Shown: piece after piece, positions 1 through 6,274 of the stretch
Numbering within the stretch: the stretch's first letter is position 1
How the letters are laid out: each line of letters starts with the position of its first letter
Assembly (NCBI GenBank): GCA_043745295.1
Contig: JAYTTN010000785.1
Span: 1-12,466 of the forward strand
Length of the DNA: 12,466 nucleotides
Origin: JALHQU01 sp043745295
GTDB lineage: Bacteria; Planctomycetota; Planctomycetia; Gemmatales; Gemmataceae
Direction of reading: 5' to 3'
Made by a program: the position numbers and the translations under genes
The notes under the pieces: model-generated
What the model saw: the letters and a program-made list of their open reading frames with translations, nothing else
Told to the model about the DNA's origin: nothing
The model's database searches: none

Positions 1-534
1 GACCCGCTTCTGGCGGAGGAACTCGCGGCCATCCGGTACAACCCCGTCGCCGTCGTGCTGCTCGGCTACCGCGTCGCCGACGCCCCGTTGAACCCGGACG
101 GGTTCGGCTACATCGCGCCGCAGAACACCCGCCGGGACGTGCTGGGGGTGCAGTGGTGTTCGTCGATCTTCCCCGGCCGCGCGCCGCCGGGGTTCGTGCT
201 GTGGCGGGCGCTGTGCGGCGGGGCGAACCGGGCCGACGTGGCGGAGCTGCCGGACGACGAGTTGCTCCGCACCGTCCACCGCGAGATGGGAGTGGTGATG
301 AAGGTGACGGCCCCGCCGGTGTTCGCGCACGTCGTCCGCTGGCCGAAGGCGATCCCGCGGTACGAGGTCGGCCACCCGGCCCGCGTCGGGCGGATCGAGG
401 CGCGCGTCGCCGCGCACCCCGGCCTGATTCTCGGCGGCAACCACCTGCACGGCGTCGCGCTGAACGACTGCACCGAGCAGGCGGAACGCATCGCGGAGAA
501 GGTAGTCCGCCCCCTCCGGGTGCGGGTTGGTTGA
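1..534 (+). CDS. hemG: Protoporphyrinogen oxidase, HemY-type flavoprotein (3' part only)
   Basis: The reading frame is open from the first base, so the gene starts before the window; 177 C-terminal residues are visible. They carry the C-terminal FAD-binding part of the HemY/eukaryotic-PPO family: a GYIAPQNTRRDVLGVQW stretch at visible residues 36-52, an FPGRAPPG turn (57-64), then KAIPRYEVGH (116-125) and the closing GLILGGNHLHGVALNDC segment (141-157), which is the family's final flavin-contact motif. Family members are about 450-480 aa flavoenzymes of the amine-oxidase fold that oxidise protoporphyrinogen IX (or coproporphyrinogen III in some lineages) late in haem synthesis. Which substrate is used cannot be told from this part. 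The next gene on the same strand begins 86 bases downstream and is unrelated. The family call is firm; the symbol follows the family name, not the E. coli HemG flavodoxin type. Confidence 0.9.
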   Translation, partial: DPLLAEELAAIRYNPVAVVLLGYRVADAPLNPDGFGYIAPQNTRRDVLGVQWCSSIFPGRAPPGFVLWRALCGGANRADVAELPDDELLRTVHREMGVVMKVTAPPVFAHVVRWPKAIPRYEVGHPARVGRIEARVAAHPGLILGGNHLHGVALNDCTEQAERIAEKVVRPLRVRVG

Positions 535-575
535 CGGCCAATGTTCCTACCGAGATTGCATCCGGGGCGGCACAA

Positions 576-600
576 GTCACAATCACAACCATCTTGTGAC
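576..600. promoter_or_regulatory. Inverted repeat upstream of the HNH gene
   Basis: Two perfect 7-base arms, GTCACAA (576-582) and TTGTGAC (594-600), flank an 11-base spacer, 20 bases before the HNH start codon. Three CACAA words fall in the same stretch, and the patch is more AT-rich than its surroundings. It could be an operator for autoregulation or a weak hairpin in the leader. No convincing -10 box accompanies it, so the role is inference. Confidence 0.35.
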
Positions 601-620
601 ACGCTTGGGGAATAGGGTAA

Positions 621-1583
621 ATGGTGAGCATCTTAGCGGGGTACGACCCGACGACCGACCGGTTCGACCGTGACCGAGCGGAACTCTTCTTCCGAACGAT
701 GTGGCCGAACCCCGTCGTCGAAGGGGCGGTGGCGGTCGAGTTGGCGAACTCGATCCAGATCGCCCACGATGCCGGAGTCGCGGCATGGGAGGTGACGTTA
801 TTGAGTCAAGCAATTCGGCTGAACGTGGGGCAGGTCGAGACCTTGACACTGGGAAGAACCCGCGCGCGGTTCCTCTTCCGCTCGCCGTTGGTGCTGGACG
901 AGTGGGGTAAGATGACGGTCGAGTTGTCGGACGATCCGTATTACCCGGCTGTCCCGATTCCGTCCGGCGTCTGTGTCGTGCCGGTCAAGCGGTTCTCGAC
1001 CTTCCCACAGTCGATTCGAGATCGCCACCACGAGTACATTCGCGCGGCCGCCTCTTTCAAATCAGTCTCTCCATTCAAGCGGAGTTTCTCGCCGTCCGTG
1101 CTTGAGCATCTCGAACATCGGCTGGGTGTCTCGCTCCCACGCCCCAGCTATTTCAAGCCGACCTCGAAGCCGAAGGCGGTTCCGACTCTACCGGACAAGA
1201 TCGACACCTCGGCTGTGTTCATCGAAGGGGCGAAGAAGTCCATCGTCGTGAACGCCTACGAGCGGTCGGAGAAAGCGCGGTTGGCGTGCATCGCGGCTCA
1301 CGGGACCGTGTGCTCGTGCTGCGATATGGAGTTCGGTACGATGTATGGCCCCATCGCGGCCGGGTACATCCACGTCCACCACACGAAGCCGTTGTCCGAG
1401 ATCGGCGAGGAGTACGATGTCGATCCGGTCGAGCATCTGCGGCCGGTCTGCCCGAACTGCCATGCGGTTGCCCACCTCCGAACGCCCCCGTTCAGTATCG
1501 ACCAAGTGATGGCGATGTTGGCAACGCAAGTCGGCCTCCGCCAGACGGTCGGCGGGCAGGGGGTAGGTCCGAGAGAGGGATGA
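621..1583 (+). CDS. HNH endonuclease (McrA-like C-terminal domain, unknown N-terminal domain)
   Basis: A 320-aa protein. The last third is a zinc-stabilised HNH nuclease: a CSCC cluster at 231-234 (C231 and C234 as first zinc pair), HVHHTKPLS at 251-259 with the catalytic histidines, and PVCPNCHAVAH at 275-285 giving the second Cys pair (C277, C280) and final His. The preceding EGA...YERSEKARLACIAAHG run (202-228) is the usual lead-in of restriction-type HNH nucleases resembling the 5-methylcytosine-specific McrA group. Residues 1-190 match no domain I know; they are neither an EVE nor a SRA domain by eye. The nuclease probably cuts DNA and may act in restriction, but no methyltransferase or helicase partner is adjacent. 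ATG at 621 is the first start in the frame and has only a weak GGG-rich Shine-Dalgarno region. The gene is followed 48 bases later by a strongly folded 120-nt element. Confidence 0.85.
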   Translation: MVSILAGYDPTTDRFDRDRAELFFRTMWPNPVVEGAVAVELANSIQIAHDAGVAAWEVTLLSQAIRLNVGQVETLTLGRTRARFLFRSPLVLDEWGKMTVELSDDPYYPAVPIPSGVCVVPVKRFSTFPQSIRDRHHEYIRAAASFKSVSPFKRSFSPSVLEHLEHRLGVSLPRPSYFKPTSKPKAVPTLPDKIDTSAVFIEGAKKSIVVNAYERSEKARLACIAAHGTVCSCCDMEFGTMYGPIAAGYIHVHHTKPLSEIGEEYDVDPVEHLRPVCPNCHAVAHLRTPPFSIDQVMAMLATQVGLRQTVGGQGVGPREG

Positions 1584-1631
1584 AGGGCGGTATTCCACGG
1601 CGGTTCGGGGAACAATCGAAGGTTGCAGTCG

Positions 1632-1751
1632 GGTAGGTCGCGGTCGAGCCGGCCGTAGGCCGGAGAGGCCCGACAGCAAATCGCGATGCCGCCGGAGGTG
1701 ATTGGCCGTCGGGCCTCGTTCCCCTTCGGGGAACTTCGACCGCGACCTACC
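1632..1751. repeat. 120-nt palindromic element predicted to fold into a four-way junction
   Basis: Nearly every base can pair. The closing stem is 16 perfect base pairs (1632-1647 with 1736-1751, arm GGTAGGTCGCGGTCGA). Inside it are a 6-bp hairpin with GTA loop (1649-1663), a 10-bp stem (1665-1674 with 1708-1717), and a 7-bp hairpin (1718-1724 with 1728-1734). The 10-bp stem extends through 1676-1677/1705-1706 and 1679-1682/1700-1703 with two mismatches. Only one, one, zero and one unpaired bases separate the helices at the junction. It lies in the 466-base gap between the HNH gene (stop 1583) and the dehydratase start at 2050. It could be a non-autonomous palindromic mobile element (REP- or MITE-like), a structured RNA, or an elaborate terminator. 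No second copy exists in this window, so repeat status is inferred. The strand is undetermined. Confidence 0.6.
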
Positions 1752-1970
1752 ACCCGGACCACCGGCGAATCGGTTGGGCCGCCTCGTACGCGCGGAACTC
1801 GGCGTTCACTCGTCTCGCCTTTTCCAAATCCAGTCGATCCTGATCCGCGATGGCTGCGAAGTCGAACGTCTTCCTCAGGCTTCAATTGCCTCAATTGCTT
1901 CGTCCCAATCGCCGGTGCCGGGTTTGATTCCGCAGGTGTGCTTGCCGCGGCGCAAGGCGAGTTCGGGCAT
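1747..1970 (-). pseudogene. Possible broken small gene (two overlapping short frames)
   Basis: On the minus strand an ATG at 1970-1968 opens a 31-codon frame beginning MPELALRRGKHTCG and ending EAIEAIEA with TGA at 1877-1875. A second frame, open from 1881 and lacking its own ATG, reads LRKTFDFAAIADQDRLDLEK, then a charged helical stretch ending at TAG (1749-1747). The second frame looks protein-like: it is rich in Ala, Asp, Glu and Arg with a regular amphipathic pattern. It would join the first by one frameshift near 1875-1881. Its stop codon falls inside the closing stem of the folded element, as if that element had inserted at or into the gene end. The rest of the gap (1584-1631 and 1971-2049) shows nothing I recognise. 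Function unknown; it may be chance open frame. Confidence 0.25.
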
Positions 1971-2049
1971 GGCGGCTTCTTCGGTTCGAGTGCGTCCGCA
2001 TTCTACAATGCCACTCCCTTCTCCGCTCCAAAGTCCTCCGAGCCGCCGC

Positions 2050-4026
2050 ATGACCGCCTTCGCCAGCCTCGTCGAGACCGCCGACGATTCCGTTTACGCG
2101 CTCACCACCACCACGACGGGGCCGGGCGGCAAGCTGCCGGTCACGGACGAACTGCTCCGGCACGCGCCGTCCGGCGACCTGTTCGGCTGGACGCAGAACG
2201 TCGGCATGGGGCTGCAACCGGAGCTGCTCGGGAGAAAAGAGTTCCTCATCCTGAGTACGCACGGCGGGCTGCGGGCCGAGGACGGTTCCCCCATCGCACT
2301 CGGGTACCACAGCGGGCACTGGGAAGTCGGCCTGCTGGTGAAGGCGGCGGCCGAGGAAATCAAGGCGCAGCGGGGCATCCCGTTCGCCGGAGCCGTGACC
2401 GACCCGTGCGACGGCCGCACCCAGGGCACGCCCGGCATGTACGACAGCCTGCCGTTCCGCAACGACGCGGCGATGGTGCTGCGGCGGCTGATGCGGAGCC
2501 TGCCCACCCGCGCCGGCGTCATGGGCGTGGCGACGTGCGACAAGGGCTTGCCGGCGATGATGATGGCGCTGGCGAGCCAGCACGACTACCCGACGATCTT
2601 GGTGCCCGGCGGGGTGATGCTGGCGGGCGTGGCCGGCGAAGAAGACACGGGCAAGGTGCAGACCATCGGCGCGCGGTACGCCAACGGTGAGATGACGCTG
2701 GAACAGGCGGCCGAAGCCGGGTGCCATGCGTGCGCCAGTCCCGGCGGCGGGTGCCAGTTCCTCGGCACCGCCGCGACCTCGCAGGTGATCGGTGAGGCGC
2801 TCGGCCTCGCGCTGCCGCACTCGGCGCTCTCACCGTCGGGTCAACCGATCTGGCTGGACATGGCGCGGCGGTCGGCGCGGGCGGTCGTCAATATGCAGAA
2901 GAGCGGCATCCATACCAAGCACGTCTTGACGGACGCCGCATTCAAGAATGCGCTGGCGGTGTTCGCGGCGTTCGGCGGCAGCACGAACCTGCTTCTGCAT
3001 ACTCCCGCCGTGGCGTTCCATGCCGGAGTGAAACGGCCGACGGTGGACGACTGGAACCACTACAACCGTGCCGTGCCGCGACTGGTGGACGCGCTGCCGA
3101 ACGGCCCCATCGGCCACCCGACCATCCGCGTGTTCCTGGCGGGCGGCGTGCCGGAGGTGATGCTGCACCTGCGGGCGATGAACCTGCTCGAACTCGACGC
3201 CGTCACCGTCTCCGGGGAAACGCTGGGCAAAGTCCTCGACTGGTGGCAGGCGTCCGACCGCCGCAAGCGGCTCCGCGATCACCTGCGGACTCGCGACGGC
3301 ATCGACCCGGACACCGTCATCATGAGTCCGGAGTTGGCCCGCCAGCGCGGGCTGACCAGCACCGTCACGTTCCCGCGCGGCAACCTGTGCCCGGAGGGGA
3401 GCGTCATCAAGTCCACCGCCATTGATGCCAGTGTCGTGGATGCCGACGGTGTATACAGGAAGACCGGCCCGGCGAAGGTGTTCATCACCGAGAAGGCCGC
3501 TATTGCCGCGTTGAAGGGGCAGGGCGAGAGGAAGGTCGTCCCCGGCGATGTGCTAGTATTATGCTGTCGTGGGCCGTTCGGCTCCGGCATGGAGGAGACG
3601 TATCAGGTCACGTCGGCGCTGAAGCACCTGAAGTGGGGCAAGCAGGTGGCGGTGCTGACCGACGCGCGGTTTAGCGGCGTCAGCACGGGTGCGTGCGTCG
3701 GGCACATCACTCCGGAGGCGCTGGCCGGCGGCCCCATCGGCCGGCTCCGCGACGGCGACCGCATCGAGATCGTCATCGACCGCACCAAGCTGGAAGGCAC
3801 GATCAACCTGATCGGCGACGCGGCCGGCGACCGGGGCGTCGAGTGGGGCACGGCAGAGTTGGCAACCCGCCCACCCCGTCCGGACCTCGCCCCCGACCCG
3901 CAGCTCCCGGCCGACACCCGCCTCTGGGCCGCCCTCCAGCACGCCAGCGGCGGCGTCTGGGGCGGCTGCGTGTACGACCCCGACGCGGTGGTGGCGAAGT
4001 TGCTTTCGGCTGGAGGAGCGAAATGA
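2050..4026 (+). CDS. yjhG: YjhG/YagF-type D-xylonate dehydratase (IlvD/Edd family)
   Basis: A 658-aa protein, almost the length of E. coli YjhG (655 aa), and colinear with it from an N-terminal PSGDLFG segment (40-46) to the end. IlvD/Edd Fe-S cysteines are present: DPCDGRTQG with C120, ATCDKG with C163, and the CHACASPGGGC cluster (C225, C228, C235). Other landmarks are AAFGGSTNLLLH (306-317), EGSVIKSTAID (449-459), GMEETYQVTSALKH (513-526) and DARFSGVSTGA (538-548). The family dehydrates D-xylonate to 2-keto-3-deoxy-xylonate with an Fe-S cluster and Mg2+ in the cytoplasm. No other pentonate-pathway gene is in the window. I chose ATG 2050 because homology begins there; the frame is open further upstream only through non-coding sequence. 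The last residues (SAGGAK) are atypical and arise where the duplicated 3' end begins to differ. The stop overlaps the next gene's ATG by four bases. Confidence 0.93.
   Translation: MTAFASLVETADDSVYALTTTTTGPGGKLPVTDELLRHAPSGDLFGWTQNVGMGLQPELLGRKEFLILSTHGGLRAEDGSPIALGYHSGHWEVGLLVKAAAEEIKAQRGIPFAGAVTDPCDGRTQGTPGMYDSLPFRNDAAMVLRRLMRSLPTRAGVMGVATCDKGLPAMMMALASQHDYPTILVPGGVMLAGVAGEEDTGKVQTIGARYANGEMTLEQAAEAGCHACASPGGGCQFLGTAATSQVIGEALGLALPHSALSPSGQPIWLDMARRSARAVVNMQKSGIHTKHVLTDAAFKNALAVFAAFGGSTNLLLHTPAVAFHAGVKRPTVDDWNHYNRAVPRLVDALPNGPIGHPTIRVFLAGGVPEVMLHLRAMNLLELDAVTVSGETLGKVLDWWQASDRRKRLRDHLRTRDGIDPDTVIMSPELARQRGLTSTVTFPRGNLCPEGSVIKSTAIDASVVDADGVYRKTGPAKVFITEKAAIAALKGQGERKVVPGDVLVLCCRGPFGSGMEETYQVTSALKHLKWGKQVAVLTDARFSGVSTGACVGHITPEALAGGPIGRLRDGDRIEIVIDRTKLEGTINLIGDAAGDRGVEWGTAELATRPPRPDLAPDPQLPADTRLWAALQHASGGVWGGCVYDPDAVVAKLLSAGGAK
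3926..3974 (+). repeat. Direct repeat, copy 1 (within the dehydratase 3' end)
   Basis: These 49 bases recur without a mismatch at 4243-4291, 317 bases downstream. Here they encode the WAALQHASGGVWGGCVY part of the dehydratase C-terminus. After 3974 the two copies diverge suddenly: six substitutions and one 1-base indel in about 35 bases. The sharp border suggests recombination or gene conversion ending at 3974/4291. Confidence 0.9.
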
Positions 4027-4241
4027 ACCGCGATATCGTTGCGGAGTTGTTCCGAGTGAAATCGCCGGTTCTCGTGGAGGTGCGATTCCCGCACATGGGC
4101 ACGTCGAGCGACTGGCACCTGTGCGACGACCTCGACGACCTCGACCCGATCCTCGAACGCCTGGGACCGGGCGCGGAAGTTCGGCTTTACAGCGTGTGGG
4201 ATGTCATTGACCCGACCGGCGGGGTTGTGTTCAAACGGTAA
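4023..4241 (+). CDS. Orphan 72-aa protein between the duplicated gene ends
   Basis: The start codon overlaps the dehydratase stop (ATGA, 4023-4026). A strong Shine-Dalgarno GGAGG lies at 4012-4016, six bases before it, so translation is very likely and probably coupled. The protein starts MNRDIVAELFRVKSPVLVEV. It has a hydrophobic strand-like segment, an acidic middle (CDDLDDLDPI at 34-43) and a C-terminal segment resembling two beta strands (VRLYSVWDVIDPTGGVVFKR, 53-72). I see no signal peptide, membrane segment or known motif. It sits exactly between the two copies of the dehydratase 3' end, which makes it the cargo of whatever event created the duplication. I do not recognise a family. A small alpha/beta domain is the most that can be inferred. 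Confidence 0.7.
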   Translation: MNRDIVAELFRVKSPVLVEVRFPHMGTSSDWHLCDDLDDLDPILERLGPGAEVRLYSVWDVIDPTGGVVFKR

Positions 4242-4242
4242 C

Positions 4243-4328
4243 GGGCCGCCCTCCAGCACGCCAGCGGCGGCGTCTGGGGCGGCTGCGTGTATGATGCGGA
4301 CGCCGTGGTGGCGAAGCTGCTTCGGTAA
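4243..4328 (+). pseudogene. Displaced second copy of the dehydratase gene 3' end
   Basis: Reading in frame, this stretch encodes AALQHASGGVWGGCVYDADAVVAKLLR followed by TAA (4326-4328), i.e. the last 27 residues of a YjhG-type enzyme with a natural end. It has no start. The first 49 bases (4243-4291) are identical to 3926-3974. The following differences from copy 1 are mostly synonymous (GAC/GAT, GCG/GCC, TTG/CTG) apart from one Pro/Ala change and a 1-base indel that changes the ending from LLSAGGAK to LLR-stop. Because differences are largely silent, both copies were probably under selection as coding sequence before the event. It most likely represents the original gene end, pushed downstream by an insertion that supplied a new end, though a divergent tandem duplication is possible. 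Confidence 0.8.
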
Positions 4329-4352
4329 GTGGACTCACCTGCGAGGACCGTC

Positions 4353-5021
4353 GTGGACGCGAAGCAATGGGAGTACGGCTCCGATTGGGCGGAGATGATT
4401 GGGGAGTGGGCAAGTCACCCATCCAACTTCCGCCGGCTTCGGCTGTGGGTCGTGGCCTGTTGCCGCTGCTTGCTCAGCACACCGTTGCTACGGGAGTACG
4501 TGTCGTTTCAGGATACCGTGAACGACAATTGGGAATCGGCAGACCCGCCACCGCTGGATGACTGGGCTCGGCAACTCACCTTCGCGGAGAGATTCGCGGA
4601 CGGCGGAATGCAAGGCAAGCACGAGCGATATCGTTCCCGAGCCCCGCTGGGTGGGCCTTGGAATATCTTCCGCCTGCCCATGTCCCGCTCACGCATGAAC
4701 GTGCCAGAGGTGGTTCGGACACTTGAAGGGGTCACGCGGGAGTACACCGTGCCGGGCAATGTCATGATGGCATCCCTGATCCGCGACATCTTCGGCAACC
4801 CGTTCCGGCCGGTGGCGTTCGACCCGCGCTGGCGCACCGAACACACGGTCGGCCTCGCGGCCAAGATGTACGAGGACCGCGACTTCGCCGCCATGCCGAT
4901 TCTAGCCGACGCGCTCGAAGAGGCCGGGTGCGACAGCGAGACGATCCTGTCGCACTGCCGCGAGCCGGGCGTCCACGTCCGCGGCTGCTGGGTCGTCGAT
5001 CTGGTGCTGGGCAAGAGCTGA
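4353..5021 (+). CDS. Gemmataceae paralogous-family protein of unknown function
   Basis: A 222-aa product. Residues 29-38 (LRLWVVACCR region) and FAERFADG (77-84) match the cysteine-pair, helix-rich N-terminus of a large planctomycete family. The C-terminal third has its signature blocks: LIRDIFGNPFRPVAF (142-156), MYEDRDFAAMPILADALEEAGC (172-193) and HCREPGVHVRGCWVVDLVLGK (201-221). I know this arrangement from many Gemmata hypothetical proteins, some carrying a TIGR02996 domain. That domain is not visible here. There is no signal peptide. The start chosen is GTG 4353, five bases after GAGGA (4343-4347). GTG 4329 in the same frame would add eight residues but has no ribosome site and abuts the TAA of the displaced dehydratase end. 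The stop is 20 bases from the convergent Fic gene. Biochemical role unknown. Confidence 0.8.
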   Translation: MDAKQWEYGSDWAEMIGEWASHPSNFRRLRLWVVACCRCLLSTPLLREYVSFQDTVNDNWESADPPPLDDWARQLTFAERFADGGMQGKHERYRSRAPLGGPWNIFRLPMSRSRMNVPEVVRTLEGVTREYTVPGNVMMASLIRDIFGNPFRPVAFDPRWRTEHTVGLAAKMYEDRDFAAMPILADALEEAGCDSETILSHCREPGVHVRGCWVVDLVLGKS

Positions 5022-5041
5022 GGCGGTTGACGGCGTGGCGG

Positions 5042-5680
5042 TCACAGGTCGGGCATCGGTCGGGTGAACCGCCGGTGCAACTCCACGAGCGGCGCGTGGT
5101 CGCCGGCGTCCGCCGACTTCATCGCCGCGACGTACTCGGCCCGCACGGTGCTGGTGTCGCCGGCCGTCCCCGCCAACTCGTCCGGCCAGTCGGTGAACGT
5201 GTCGGTGTAGCGGATCTGGTACACGTTCGTCACGAACCGCGACCACCGCCCGTTGCCATTCGGGAACGGGTGGACTCGCACCAACTCGTAATGCAGGTAG
5301 GCGACATCGACCGGCGGTCTGGCGGCCGCGTTGCGGCGGGTGGTGAGGAAGTAGGGAATCCGCTCGCACAGGTCGAAGAGTTGCGGCTGCACCTGCGGCC
5401 ATGCCACCGCCACCTCGATGTTCACGTCGTGCCGGCGGGTGGTTCCCGCCCACCTCCAGACCCGGCCGAACATGGCCGTGTGGACGGCCCGCATCCACGA
5501 GTAATCCAACTCGCGGCCCTCGACGGGGACGACCGGGTCGCCGAAATAGGTCAGCACCGCGTCGCGGACGTTGGCCGCCTCGTGGGCGTTCAACTCGCGG
5601 CGGGTGCCGATGTTCGGGATCAACCCGGACACGTCGTCGATGGGGGTTTCGTCATCAATGTGGCCGAACGGGTGGGACAC
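5042..5680 (-). CDS. Fic-domain protein, mobile mystery protein B family (probable toxin)
   Basis: A 212-aa protein with the Fic core: FGRVWRWAGTTRRHDVNI (71-88) and the catalytic motif HPFPNGNGRWSR (137-148), where H137 is the catalytic base and R145/R148 bind phosphates. Fic enzymes transfer AMP or other nucleotide moieties to target proteins. The acidic residue that usually precedes GNGR to bind Mg2+ is Asn (N141), which I recall as normal for the mobile mystery B branch. The start SGLIPNIGTRREL (18-30) and the DAGDHAPLVE tail (191-200) also fit that branch. I see no inhibitory (S/T)xxxE(G/N) helix. Translation starts at GTG 5680, four bases after the stop of the upstream XRE-like gene, so the two are coupled. 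Together they look like a toxin-antitoxin pair. The Fic call is firm; toxicity and target are inferred. Confidence 0.9.
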   Translation of the reverse strand: MSHPFGHIDDETPIDDVSGLIPNIGTRRELNAHEAANVRDAVLTYFGDPVVPVEGRELDYSWMRAVHTAMFGRVWRWAGTTRRHDVNIEVAVAWPQVQPQLFDLCERIPYFLTTRRNAAARPPVDVAYLHYELVRVHPFPNGNGRWSRFVTNVYQIRYTDTFTDWPDELAGTAGDTSTVRAEYVAAMKSADAGDHAPLVELHRRFTRPMPDL

Positions 5681-5684
5681 GGCC

Positions 5685-6041
5685 TCACCACAGTTTCGAC
5701 GAGTTCGCGCTCAGCAACCGGCGGTAGGTGTCCTGGTGCAGCTTGCGGTACCCGGACGGGTCGAGGCCTTGCGCCTCCAGCCCCATCGTCCCCTGCACCA
5801 TCGCCATCACGAACCGCGCTTTCCGGCGGGCCGCCTGCTTGCGGAACGTCCGGTTCGGCACCAGCCGGCCACCGTCGGCCCCCAGCCCCAGGCAGCGGCG
5901 AACGCGGGCAGCGTCGGGGGTGGTAGCGTCGGCAGTCTGTTCGAGGACGCGGTCCACGGCCTCGGCGGACAGTTTCGAGCGGCGGGCGAGTGCCGCGCGC
6001 GTCATCCGGAGGGAGGTCATACGTTGTTTTAGCGTTACCAT
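5685..6041 (-). CDS. Compact XRE-like HTH protein, partner of Fic (mobile mystery protein A-like)
   Basis: A 118-aa basic protein. Residues 10-50 (LRMTRAALARRSKLSAEAVD onward) look like a short helix-turn-helix. Residues 75-91 (FVMAMVQGTMGLEAQGLDP region) match the TM-LE-Q-LD block found at the C-terminus of mobile mystery A proteins and of XRE antitoxins, and the end SSKLW is also typical of such antitoxins. It is shorter than the usual mystery A protein (about 145-150 aa) and its HTH is a variant. The start ATG at 6041 follows a good GGGAGGGG ribosome site; M8 and M13 are less likely starts. It probably binds its own promoter and restrains Fic. The 233 bases upstream (6042-6274) are relatively AT-rich and must hold the promoter. 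TTGACT and TTGAAA words are present there but no clean -10 box. Confidence 0.7.
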   Translation of the reverse strand: MVTLKQRMTSLRMTRAALARRSKLSAEAVDRVLEQTADATTPDAARVRRCLGLGADGGRLVPNRTFRKQAARRKARFVMAMVQGTMGLEAQGLDPSGYRKLHQDTYRRLLSANSSKLW

Positions 6042-6274
6042 TGGCCCCTCCCGATCCGAGTCCCGGTTTCGACGAACGGAGTGGCGGCGAAATGGCCCGC
6101 CGAGTTCACTCCCACTACACTCTATCGGACTTTTTTCAACCCGACCATGCCAAGTCAAGTACCGAGCCGGTGAAAACACGGCACCTAAGCTGGGAAAACC
6201 GGTCTTGTACAACGATGTTTCCGGACTCGGCCTGCGAATCGCGGCGCAAACGTCTATTTTGATCGCCCTCACCT

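Noticed and set aside
1702..2049. In-frame upstream extension of the dehydratase reading frame to 1702
   Set aside because: The extra 116 residues have no similarity to YjhG-type enzymes, pass through the folded element, and the family N-terminus begins at ATG 2050.
6170..6240. Plus-strand peptide resembling the N-terminus of a phage integrase (LYNDVSGLGLRI)
   Set aside because: No further integrase sequence follows, no start codon or ribosome site precedes it, and the match is only a few residues; the region is the promoter area of the Fic module.
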